From: DAOUAM01 sp034433305 | GTDB lineage: Bacteria; Chloroflexota; Dehalococcoidia; Lucifugimonadales; DAOUAM01 | Direction of reading: 5' to 3' | Length of the DNA: 18,157 bases | Assembly: GCA_034433305.1 (NCBI GenBank) | Contig: DAOUAM010000015.1 | Span: 1 to 18,157 of the forward strand | Notes under the pieces: model-generated | Databases searched by the model: none | The model's input: the letters and a program-made list of their open reading frames with translations, nothing else | What the model was told of the DNA's origin: nothing | Shown: positions 1-5,988 of the stretch, in pieces | Position numbering within the stretch: position 1 is the first letter of the stretch | How the letters are laid out: each line of letters starts with the position of its first letter | Program-made: the position numbers and the translations under genes

Positions 1-337
1 CCCTCGGCGCCAGATGTACAGACATGCTGGAGGAATACACCTGCCCCTCTCAGCCCATGGAGCTTACAACACGACGCTTCTTTGAGAATGGAGCGGACAG
101 CGATGCAGGCGCTGCCAGACCTCACCCCGGTGTTTAAGGGCAATACGTCGGCCTATCTGTGGCCTCCGCTCCGAATTCGGAGTGGGGGCTACGGGGGTGA
201 GGTCTTGCGGCGCTGCCCGACACCTCCACCTCATTCCGAGGAAGTTTCGTGTAGTAAGGCCTATGGAGAGAGAGTAGATGACCACCTCTCTTGAGTAGAA
301 AATGGTATGAGGAGAAAGCTGGCCCCGCACGCGGACT
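1..337. other. Non-coding left edge with palindromic elements
   Basis: I see no convincing gene here. One plus-strand frame is open from base 1 to the stop at 292-294, but its translation is rich in Cys, Pro and Arg, has no clear start with a ribosome-binding site, and matches no family I know. The stretch lies 3' of the minus-strand hypothetical gene. It contains a perfect 14-bp palindrome at 169-182 (CTCCGAATTCGGAG). This is enclosed by a 12-bp perfect inverted repeat, AGACCTCACCCC at 117-128 and its complement at 194-205. The look is of an intergenic palindromic repeat rather than coding DNA. Confidence 0.5.
117..205. repeat. Nested inverted repeat around a 14-bp palindrome
   Basis: The outer arms are 117-128 and 194-205, perfect over 12 bp. 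The inner palindrome is 169-182, perfect over 14 bp. Read on the minus strand, the right half goes CCTCACCCCC, a C-rich run, then the palindrome. This resembles dispersed palindromic intergenic repeats of GC-rich bacteria. There is no T-run, so a simple intrinsic terminator is not indicated. Copy number in the genome cannot be judged from one window. Confidence 0.4.
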
Positions 338-1051
338 CTAGCGCTGGCCATGCCGAGGCCAACGGGCGCGCCAGGAGGTGTTGGGCGTACCGGAGAGCTT
401 CACTGCCGGGTCACCGTCGCACAGCGCCCTGACCATGGCCACGATGTCGGGCAGGGCGCTAGCCTTGAAGCTGGGGTCGCCGTAGGCATCCTCGAGGCCC
501 GGGTGCTCCCAGTCCTCGACAATGAAGAGCAGCCTGGCGTCGTCGGGCATCTCGAAGGTCTCTTTCAGGTGGTCTGGCCCGCTGAAGAGCCACTCCCTGG
601 GCAGGGTGTCGCACACCTTGAACAACACCGCCTCCCGCGTGGGCGCCTCCGCTCCCGCCTCCAGGTAGCCGCCGGCCACCAGGTCGTCCCTGTCCAGCGG
701 CACGCTGAAGGTGCGGTCGCGGCTGGTGACCTGCAACTCGCCGAACTGAACGTTCCACTTGCCGGTCTGCCTGTCGTGAAGGCTCTTGCTGGAGACGAAG
801 GCCCCGTCCCCCGAAGCCAGCCAGGTGGACACCGGGAAGGTGGCGATGCAGAAGGCGGTACACTGGATCACCCCCTCGTCGCCGGAGTACTCCACCTGCT
901 CGAACACCCAGCCGACGCCCGAGCTGGATGTGAAGCCCAGCGCCCGCGCCGCGCCAACTATGACACCCTCCTCGCCACAGCGCCAGGTCGGGAACTCGAA
1001 GTTCTGGACCGCCTGGTCGAACCTGGCCAGCAGGTCGCTCTCGCAGCTCAT
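338..1051 (-). CDS. Hypothetical protein, candidate immunity partner of the upstream effector
   Basis: This 237-residue soluble protein has no signal peptide or membrane segment. The start at 1051 is chosen because GGAGGA lies 4 nt upstream. The frame is open further upstream to 1114, but that would overlap the preceding gene by about 50 bp. With this start it begins 13 nt after the effector-like gene stops, so the two are probably co-transcribed. The N-terminal pattern (LLARFDxAVxNFEFPTW), a mid-region of alternating hydrophobic strands, and a C-terminal PNTSWRARWP resemble, from memory, a conserved uncharacterised family (DUF7003-like) of small cytoplasmic proteins. That naming is tentative. 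A place directly downstream of a toxin-like gene, with moderate acidity, suits an immunity or antidote protein, but this is inference. It could equally be an unrelated cargo gene. Confidence 0.6.
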   Translation of the reverse strand: MSCESDLLARFDQAVQNFEFPTWRCGEEGVIVGAARALGFTSSSGVGWVFEQVEYSGDEGVIQCTAFCIATFPVSTWLASGDGAFVSSKSLHDRQTGKWNVQFGELQVTSRDRTFSVPLDRDDLVAGGYLEAGAEAPTREAVLFKVCDTLPREWLFSGPDHLKETFEMPDDARLLFIVEDWEHPGLEDAYGDPSFKASALPDIVAMVRALCDGDPAVKLSGTPNTSWRARWPRHGQR

Positions 1052-1064
1052 CTCTTCCTCCACG

Positions 1065-1790
1065 TCAGTACGGACGCGCTGACTTTCGCGCCCTGAGTGC
1101 GTACCTTCTACCACTGCTGCCTTCCCAGAACCAATCGCTGCTGATGCCTTCAGCCCAGTTCCTGTCGGTACGGTTGCGCGCTACCTTCATCCAGGTGCCA
1201 TAGGTCGTGACGGTGCCTGCCTGCTTGGTGGCGCACTTCTTGCAGTGGGGATAGAACCGGAAGTCCAGGCCTGTTGCGCCGTGGTCCGGCAGCGAGTCCG
1301 GAGGCTGGTGGTCCGGGATGAAGTGTCCCTCGGACGTGCCGGGACTCTTTGAGCCGCAGGCGTGGCAGCCCGTCCGGTTGCCTATCTCGTCCACCGCGGC
1401 GCGCTCGTCCTCTGTGAAGTCCCTTCCCGGGTGCCCATCAGTCCACTCGCCGTGGCCCATAAGCTGCTTGGCCCGCTCCCCGCCCAGCTCGGCGATGACA
1501 GCATCGTGGGCCGTCCTGGCGTCGTCGGATATGAACTCGGTGATGTTGCGCTGGGCCACCTGACGCGGGGCGTCGGACTCGATGGCGACATGTTCCCGGG
1601 CGACGGCCTGCCGGTGGGTGGCGTGTGCCTGTCTCCCTGTAGCATATTCTATCAGGCGCTGGACGTACAGATTGCCATAGCCCCGTTGCAGCCACGCGAC
1701 GATGGCGTCGCGCTGGCGAGCGTTGGCCGGCTGTGCCAGGCGCTGGTCCCCCAGGACGGCGGCATGCTGGTGGAAGCTTTCCAGACCCAC
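1065..1790 (-). CDS. Effector-like protein with shared leader and HNH-like zinc nuclease domain (5' end disrupted)
   Basis: The in-frame body is 241 residues from a GTG at 1790 that has no good ribosome-binding site. Residues 6-47 are the leader shared with the divergent gene, ending LQRGYGNLYVQRLI. Residues 48-140 are a helical linker. Residues 142-186 carry CHAC (C142, C145), then GHFIPDHQPP (H156, D160, H161), then CKKC (C183, C186), followed by a basic tail. Two CxxC knuckles flanking an Asp-His pair are the layout of an HNH/treble-clef nuclease, so DNA or RNA cleavage is a reasonable inference. It is not proven, because the usual Asn and final His are not obvious. The likely original start is the ATG at 2002, which has a strong AGGAGG. 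A 74-bp offset between two copies of a 37-bp repeat puts it out of frame. Removing one repeat unit gives a continuous 287-residue protein. The gene may therefore be inactive, phase-variable, or expressed from the internal GTG. Confidence 0.6.
   Translation of the reverse strand: MGLESFHQHAAVLGDQRLAQPANARQRDAIVAWLQRGYGNLYVQRLIEYATGRQAHATHRQAVAREHVAIESDAPRQVAQRNITEFISDDARTAHDAVIAELGGERAKQLMGHGEWTDGHPGRDFTEDERAAVDEIGNRTGCHACGSKSPGTSEGHFIPDHQPPDSLPDHGATGLDFRFYPHCKKCATKQAGTVTTYGTWMKVARNRTDRNWAEGISSDWFWEGSSGRRYALRARKSARPY
1750..1786. repeat. 37-bp direct repeat, copy 1
   Basis: This copy matches 1824-1860 at 36 of 37 positions; the only difference is T at 1780 against G at 1854. It encodes, on the minus strand, SFHQHAAVLG in the frame of the effector body. 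The sequences flanking the two copies are not alike, so only these 37 bp are duplicated. Confidence 0.9.
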
Positions 1791-1804
1791 TTCGCCGAGT
1801 ACTA

Positions 1805-2002
1805 TCAGGGGGAGAGGAGGAGGCCCAGGACGGCGGCATGCTGGTGGAAGCTTGCCAGACTGAAGCCGCCTGGCAGCACCAGGTCGCCCGGGACACGCGG
1901 CCCCGCCTGGCCGTCGTGAAGTCCCGCGCCCCTGTGTTGTGTTCTGTCCTGGCGCTGGGCCTCGCGCTGGTGCTGTGCGGCGCTGGCACGTCCCTCGGCC
2001 AT
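1805..2002 (-). pseudogene. Out-of-frame 5' part of the effector gene
   Basis: From an ATG at 2002 with AGGAGG upstream (complement of 2011-2019), this frame encodes 65 residues: a basic, Gln/Arg-rich leader, then SLASFHQHAAVLG, then a stop at 1805. The end of this peptide is the same motif that starts the in-frame body at residue 5 (SFHQHAAVLG). Joining the two at the repeated motif gives a protein laid out like the divergent neighbour: about 45 residues of polar, low-complexity leader, then the conserved helical motif. I read it as the true N-terminus, cut off by a small duplication or insertion. A sequencing or assembly error is the main alternative. Confidence 0.6.
1824..1860. repeat. 37-bp direct repeat, copy 2
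   Basis: The second copy is offset by 74 bp from the first, with 37 bp of unrelated sequence between them (1787-1823). An offset of 74 is not a multiple of three, so the duplication shifts the reading frame. Here the same ten residues lie in the frame that starts at 2002. Confidence 0.9.
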
Positions 2003-2228
2003 GGGACTTCCCTCCTCCTGGTGTTAACTATACTCGCTACCACACCGGCGTCTGTCTTGACGTCTTCAGTGCGTCAATAGGCCAATGCGTGTCGCCAGCG
2101 GCAGCGCTCCAGACGCAGGACGCGGCGAGTACGCACGGGAGACGCTGCCGAGACGGCCATCTGCTAGGGTTGGCTGTCGGTGGAGTCCCGGCAGGCACAG
2201 CAGTCGCCCGAACAGGAGGAGCGTCCCG
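2003..2228. promoter_or_regulatory. Divergent intergenic region with TTGACG-N9-CGTCAA dyad
   Basis: The 226 bp between the two divergent start codons must hold both promoters. A perfect 6-bp inverted repeat, TTGACG at 2057-2062 and CGTCAA at 2072-2077, gives a -35-like hexamer on each strand, or a dyad operator. A TATAGT at 2032-2027 (minus strand) is a possible -10 but would leave almost no leader before the ribosome-binding site. No convincing -10 is visible for the plus-strand gene. The promoter assignment is weak; the dyad itself is directly visible. Confidence 0.35.
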
Positions 2229-3110
2229 ATGCCCAAGCACCTCGAGCGCAGCAGTCACAGGTCCAAAGCTAGCAAGGACGCATCCCACAAGTCTGGCCCG
2301 GGGCGTGGAGCGCGGTCTTCCCGCTCGGCGGGTGAGTTGCCCCAAGACTTCCACGATGCCACCTTCCAGCGCCACGCCGCCATCCTCTCGGACAGCCGCA
2401 TGGCCCAGCCATTGCAGCGCCAGGCCCGGGCCGCCTTCGTGGAACAGTTGCAGCGGGACTACGGCAACGCCTATGTGCAGCGCCTCCTTTCCCACGTGGA
2501 GAGCAGCAAGGCCGCCACTGTCCGCAGGGCAGGGCCGGCCAAGGGTGAAGCGACGGCCGCTGCCGACCGCCAGGGGTTCATCAGGGTGTTGCAGGATGCT
2601 GGAGAGGTACTCTACTTCTTCAACGGCAGGGGCAGGCATATCAAGGAGACCGCCCAGGAACGCCTGAAGCTGCTGGAGGCCCAGTCGCGCCTGGTGGCGG
2701 ACCCCAAGGATATCGCCATGAGCGCGCAGTTAGCCAACGCCATAATTAACTATATCGAGGCCACCGACCACAACCAGGCCATGTCCTTCCTGCAGAAGCT
2801 CCTGGACCTGGTCAACAAGGGCGTGGCCACGCTGGACAAGAAGGACGCGTCCTCCCTGAACTGGATACCCAAGCAGGTCAAAAAGGTGGAGCCGACCCCC
2901 GACGTGCTGGCCTCGCTCCAGAAGCCGGCCCCGCAGCAGGCGGCCCCTGCCCCTGCCCAGCAGGCCCAGGGCGAAGGCGAAGAGTCGGAATATAACAACC
3001 TCTATGGTGTCCCGACTCCCGTCGAAGTCGAGGAGTCGGAATATAACAACCTCTACGGTGTCCCGACTCCCGTCGAAGTCGAGGAGGAGGAGTCGCCCTA
3101 TAACGCCTGA
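2229..3110 (+). CDS. Leader-bearing accessory protein with C-terminal tyrosine-rich 17-residue tandem repeats
   Basis: The protein has 293 residues. The start at 2229 is chosen because AGGAGG lies at 2214-2219; the frame stays open upstream but lacks such a site. Residues 1-40 are basic and Ser/Lys/His-rich. Residues 46-87 are the leader shared with the divergent gene (24 of 42 identical), ending LQRDYGNAYVQRLL. Residues 112-215 are a predicted alpha-helical domain with no known catalytic motif. Residues 222-250 are a Pro/Ala/Gln linker. Residues 251-284 are two perfect copies of a 17-residue repeat (EESEYNNLYGVPTPVEV), and 285-293 are a partial third copy ending SPYNA. There is no Sec signal or membrane segment. 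I do not recognise a function. The leader resembles that of proteins found with extracellular contractile injection systems, suggesting export or cargo loading; the acidic tyrosine repeats could be a host-kinase target or a binding tag. Both are speculation. Confidence 0.75.
   Translation: MPKHLERSSHRSKASKDASHKSGPGRGARSSRSAGELPQDFHDATFQRHAAILSDSRMAQPLQRQARAAFVEQLQRDYGNAYVQRLLSHVESSKAATVRRAGPAKGEATAAADRQGFIRVLQDAGEVLYFFNGRGRHIKETAQERLKLLEAQSRLVADPKDIAMSAQLANAIINYIEATDHNQAMSFLQKLLDLVNKGVATLDKKDASSLNWIPKQVKKVEPTPDVLASLQKPAPQQAAPAPAQQAQGEGEESEYNNLYGVPTPVEVEESEYNNLYGVPTPVEVEEEESPYNA
2979..3107 (+). repeat. 51-bp in-frame tandem repeat (17 residues)
   Basis: Unit 1 is 2979-3029 and unit 2 is 3030-3080. 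They encode identical residues and differ at the DNA level by silent changes (GAA/GAG, TAT/TAC). A degenerate third unit, 3081-3107, encodes EEEESPYNA up to the stop. Repeats of this kind change copy number easily by slippage. Confidence 0.95.
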
Positions 3111-3370
3111 GGCGCCCTGGAGCTCCGCTTCATCCTCTCCTGGTCCCCTTTTGAAGGGCTGGCCGGGGAGTGCGCCGCCACGTTAGTCGCATGCGCTGTC
3201 GAGCAAGAGCCTGTAGCGCTTACTGGCCCCCTGCAGCCCCACTTGCCAAGTAACCCCTTTTAGTCCCCTGACTGGGTATGAATTTTGCTAGCGCCCGACC
3301 GTATGGCCAGCCCAGGTATGAAAAGGCTATTTTTCAGAGTGATCAGATGCAGGCCCGTCGAGCGGAGGTC
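3111..3370. other. Intergenic stretch without a gene
   Basis: There is no credible gene between the repeat protein and the promoter of the next operon. Small features only: a palindrome GGAGCTCC at 3119-3126, a short hairpin CCCTT-TTG-AAGGG shortly after it, ACTTG-C-CAAGT at 3241-3251, and an 8-bp direct repeat GGTATGAA at 3275-3282 and 3315-3322. None is a strong terminator. Confidence 0.5.
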
Positions 3371-3386
3371 CTGTTGCTGCTATAAT
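3358..3386 (+). promoter_or_regulatory. Promoter of the pduO-his operon
   Basis: A perfect -10 TATAAT lies at 3381-3386, with a weak -35 TCGAGC at 3358-3363 (17-bp spacing). Transcription would start near 3393, about 20 nt before the first start codon, leaving room for the AGAGGT ribosome-binding site. The strength probably rests on the -10 box or an activator. Confidence 0.6.
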
Positions 3387-3412
3387 GCTCTTGTGCCAGA
3401 GGTCACAAGCTG

Positions 3413-3970
3413 ATGAGGATTTACACCAGGACGGGCGACGAAGGCGAGACCAGGTTGCTCTTTGGCACCCGCGTGTCCAAGACTGACCCCAGGTGCGAGG
3501 CCTATGGCATGACGGACCAGGCAGTGTCAGCCATGGGCCTGGCCAGGGCGCTGTCCCGCGACCAGCGCGTCAAGGATGTGCTGCTCCAGGTCCAGCGGGA
3601 GATGTTTATCGTCGGCTCTGAGCTGGCCACGGACCCCAGCAACTATCCGCGCCTGCGAGAGAAATACTCCGTGGTCACCCCCGAGATGGTGACGCGGCTG
3701 GAACAGACCATTGACGAGCTGGACGCCCAGATGGACCTGCCCAACGCCTTCATCGTGCCGGGCGCCTCGCCCGCCTCCGGCGCCCTGGACCTGGCGCGCT
3801 CCATCCTGCGCACCGCCGAGCGCCGCGTGGTGGGCCTGAAGGAGCAGGGGCTTCTGCCCAATCCCGAGGTGCTGCGCTACCTGAACCGCCTGGCCGACCT
3901 CCTCTTCATGCTGGCACGCTTCGAGGACCGTGACCTTCCCCTGGAGCTTGTCACGGGCACCAGGACCTGA
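3413..3970 (+). CDS. pduO: Cob(I)alamin adenosyltransferase, PduO type
   Basis: This 185-residue enzyme transfers the adenosyl group of ATP to cob(I)alamin, making adenosylcobalamin in the cytoplasm. The ATP-binding N-terminus is TRTGDEGET (residues 5-13), with the family lysine in GTRVSK (K23) and AYGMTDQ at 30-36, where most relatives have YGxxDELN. The C-terminal signature ARSILRTAERRV (128-139) keeps the Arg and Glu residues used in catalysis and trimer contacts. PGAS at 117-120 replaces the usual PGG. The length is typical. It is the first gene of an operon with his genes and ends 46 nt before hisH. Adenosylcobalamin has no direct role in histidine synthesis, so the link is probably shared expression only. 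I find no cobalamin riboswitch upstream. The symbol could equally be cobO or MMAB-type; the PduO family is clear. Confidence 0.9.
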   Translation: MRIYTRTGDEGETRLLFGTRVSKTDPRCEAYGMTDQAVSAMGLARALSRDQRVKDVLLQVQREMFIVGSELATDPSNYPRLREKYSVVTPEMVTRLEQTIDELDAQMDLPNAFIVPGASPASGALDLARSILRTAERRVVGLKEQGLLPNPEVLRYLNRLADLLFMLARFEDRDLPLELVTGTRT

Positions 3971-4016
3971 CATCAGAGCGCCTGTCCCCGGCCGATGGTC
4001 ATCGAGAGCTACGCCC

Positions 4017-4637
4017 ATGAGCGGACCCAGGATAGTCATAGTTGACTACCAGGCAGGCAACCTGCGCAGCGTGCAGAAGGCGCTGGAGAGGGCAGGCGCC
4101 TGCCCGGAGATAACCAGCGACCCGCGCCGTGTGCAGGCCGCCGACGGCCTCGTCCTGCCCGGCCAGGGCGCCAACGACTCCTCCATGCGCAACCTGCGGG
4201 CCGCCGGCCTGGTGGGGCCAGTCAAGGACTTCATCGCCAGCGGCAGGCCCTTCCTGGGCGTGTGCCTGGGCCTTCAACTCCTGCTGGAGGCCTCCGACGA
4301 GGGCGTGGAGCCAGGCCTGGGTGTGCTGGCGGGGCGCGTCCGCAGGCTGCCGGCTGGCCTTAAGGTACCCCACATGGGCTGGAACCAGGTGGCGCTGCAC
4401 ATGACTCATCCCGTGCTGGAGGGCATCCCCAGCGGCGCCTACTTCTACTTTGTCCACAGCTACTACGCCGACCCTGACGACAGGTCCATCGTCGCGGGCA
4501 CTACCAGCTACGGCGTGGACTTCTGCAGCGCGGTGGCCTGGGACAACGTGCTGGCCGTGCAGTTCCACCCGGAGAAGAGCAGTGACCTGGGCCTAAGAAT
4601 CTACGCCAACTTCGTGGCGCTGGTGCGGGCTAGCTAG
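4017..4637 (+). CDS. hisH: Imidazole glycerol phosphate synthase, glutaminase subunit HisH
   Basis: This 206-residue class I glutamine amidotransferase hydrolyses glutamine and passes ammonia through HisF to make IGP and AICAR. The triad is visible: Cys83 in GVCLGLQ, and His184 and Glu186 in QFHPEKS. The oxyanion strand region is LPGQGANDSSM (47-57) and the interface motif is PHMGWNQV (118-125). The start at 4017 (MSGPRIVIVDY) is chosen because the family begins just before IVIxDY; the frame is open upstream to 3930, overlapping pduO. The ribosome-binding site is weak (GAGAG), suggesting some dependence on upstream translation. It is followed 12 nt later by hisA, and its partner hisF lies two genes on. 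Confidence 0.96.
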   Translation: MSGPRIVIVDYQAGNLRSVQKALERAGACPEITSDPRRVQAADGLVLPGQGANDSSMRNLRAAGLVGPVKDFIASGRPFLGVCLGLQLLLEASDEGVEPGLGVLAGRVRRLPAGLKVPHMGWNQVALHMTHPVLEGIPSGAYFYFVHSYYADPDDRSIVAGTTSYGVDFCSAVAWDNVLAVQFHPEKSSDLGLRIYANFVALVRAS

Positions 4638-4649
4638 GGCAGGGGAGCC

Positions 4650-5396
4650 ATGGAAGTCATTCCCGCCATAGACATACGCGGCGGCAGGTGTGTGCGCCTG
4701 TACCAGGGCGACTACGGGCGCGAGACGGTGTACTCCGAGGACCCGGCCAGCGTCGCCCGCCACTGGGCCGGCCTGGGTGCCAGGCGCCTGCACCTGGTGG
4801 ACCTAGACGGCGCCCGGAGCGGCACCCCGGCCAATCTGGACGCCGTGAAGGCTGTGCTGGCATCGGCCACCATACCCGTGCAGCTTGGCGGCGGCATCCG
4901 CTCCCTGGAGGCGGCCAGGGAGGCCGTGGCGCTGGGCGTTGACAGGGTAATGGTGGGTACCGCCGCCATCGAGGCGCCGGGCCTGGTGGAGGCCCTGTGC
5001 CGCGAGCTGGGCCAGGAGCGGGTCATCGTCAGCCTGGACGCCAGGAATGGCTACGTCGCCACCTGGGGATGGACACACGACAGCCAGGTGCGCGCCTCGG
5101 ACCTGGTGCAGCGCATGGCCGAGATGGGCGTCCAGCGTTTGATGTATACTGACATTACACGGGACGGCACGCTAACAGGCCCCAACTTCCAGGCCATCCA
5201 GGCACTGCTGGAGCGTACACGGGTGCGCCTCCTGGTGGCCGGGGGAATCTCCTCCCTGGGCCACCTGCAAAGGCTCGCTGAGCTTGGCGTGGAAGGGGCC
5301 ATTGTTGGCAAGGCGCTCTACACAGGGGACATAGACCTGGCTGGCGCTATCGAGGCCATGCTCCAGTATGAGCAATCTCTAAGACAGGGGTTTTGA
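4650..5396 (+). CDS. hisA: ProFAR isomerase HisA
   Basis: The protein (248 residues) is a phosphoribosylformimino-5-aminoimidazole carboxamide ribotide isomerase, a (beta-alpha)8 barrel that opens the ribose ring by an Amadori rearrangement. Asp8 in IPAIDIRGG is the first catalytic acid, and Asp130 in SLDARNG and Thr170 in TDITRDGT mark the second half. Phosphate loops are GGGIRS (80-85) and AGGISS near the C-terminus. The length is standard. The start has GGGGAG just upstream. The C-terminal site is the HisA form rather than the bifunctional PriA form as far as I can tell, but this would need an alignment. The methyltransferase gene starts 4 nt after the stop. Confidence 0.96.
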   Translation: MEVIPAIDIRGGRCVRLYQGDYGRETVYSEDPASVARHWAGLGARRLHLVDLDGARSGTPANLDAVKAVLASATIPVQLGGGIRSLEAAREAVALGVDRVMVGTAAIEAPGLVEALCRELGQERVIVSLDARNGYVATWGWTHDSQVRASDLVQRMAEMGVQRLMYTDITRDGTLTGPNFQAIQALLERTRVRLLVAGGISSLGHLQRLAELGVEGAIVGKALYTGDIDLAGAIEAMLQYEQSLRQGF

Positions 5397-5400
5397 TCCA

Positions 5401-5973
5401 ATGGTCCAGAAGACAGGCGTGGAAGTCGCTGGAGACGCTCGGCTGGTCATTGATGCGCGAAAGAACCTGGATACCCACCGGGTCCTGTCGCTGCTGCCGC
5501 TGCTACCTTACCACGTGGTGGCGGACATTGGCTGCGGGCCAGGCATTTTCGCCGTCGCCTTCGGCAAGTACGTGTTCGATGGCAAGGTGTTCGCGCTGGA
5601 CGAGCGGCAGGATATGCTGGACGCCACCAGGGCGGAGCTGGAGAGGATCCGCCTCACCAACGTGCAACTGATCCTGGCCCCCAGGGACAAGGTGCCCCTG
5701 GAGGAAAACAGCCTGGATGGTGCCTTCGCCGCCTTCGTCCTGCACCGGGTGGAGGACAAGCGGGGCTTGCTGGAGGAGGTATTCCGCTGCGTCCGCAAGG
5801 GCGGCTGGCTGGCGCTCATCGAGTGGCACAAGCGCCAGGACGAGGAAGGCCCGCCCCCAGAGCGGCGCGTGGCCGAGGCCGAGGCGCGGACGCTGGCCGA
5901 GCAGGCAGGGTTCCGCTTCGCCAGCCGCTACGACCTCAACAACACCCAGTACATGCTGGTGATGCGGCGCTAG
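5401..5973 (+). CDS. Class I SAM-dependent methyltransferase inside the his operon
   Basis: This is a 190-residue Rossmann-fold methyltransferase (Methyltransf_11/25 type). Motif I is VADIGCGPG (40-48), the acidic end of strand 2 is Asp67 in VFALDER, motif post-I/II lies around LEENSLDGAFAAFVLH, and GGWLALIEWHKR gives motif III. The N-terminus is a short helical cap, RLVIDARKNLDTHRVLSLLP. The substrate cannot be predicted. It starts 4 nt after hisA and ends 15 nt before hisF, so it is firmly part of the operon, yet no methylation step exists in histidine synthesis. Possibilities are a small-molecule or tRNA methyltransferase carried along, or a link to SAM/AICAR metabolism. There are no membrane segments. 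Confidence 0.88.
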   Translation: MVQKTGVEVAGDARLVIDARKNLDTHRVLSLLPLLPYHVVADIGCGPGIFAVAFGKYVFDGKVFALDERQDMLDATRAELERIRLTNVQLILAPRDKVPLEENSLDGAFAAFVLHRVEDKRGLLEEVFRCVRKGGWLALIEWHKRQDEEGPPPERRVAEAEARTLAEQAGFRFASRYDLNNTQYMLVMRR

Positions 5974-5988
5974 CCGCGCTGGCCTGCC

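Noticed and set aside
1..294. Plus-strand frame open from the left edge
   Set aside because: No ribosome-binding site, odd composition, includes the palindromic element, and no family resemblance.
350..1096. Long plus-strand frame opposite the hypothetical gene
   Set aside because: Mirror of GC-rich coding on the other strand; the minus-strand gene has the ribosome-binding site and a sensible protein composition.
1750..1860. Two 37-bp repeats with a 37-bp spacer look like a minimal CRISPR unit
   Set aside because: The repeats encode a conserved protein motif (SFHQHAAVLG) shared with the neighbouring gene, there are only two copies, and no cas gene is near.
1939..2667. Long plus-strand frame overlapping the start of the leader-repeat gene
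   Set aside because: It is out of frame with the leader motif shared by both accessory genes and has Arg/Ser/Pro-rich shadow composition.
1065..3110. DUF4157 metallopeptidase, as often found with this type of leader
   Set aside because: Neither protein has an HExxH motif; only the YGNxYVQRLL-type leader is shared with that group.
3111..3412. Cobalamin riboswitch upstream of pduO
   Set aside because: I looked for the B12 box and paired helices and found neither; the promoter leaves a leader of only about 20 nt.
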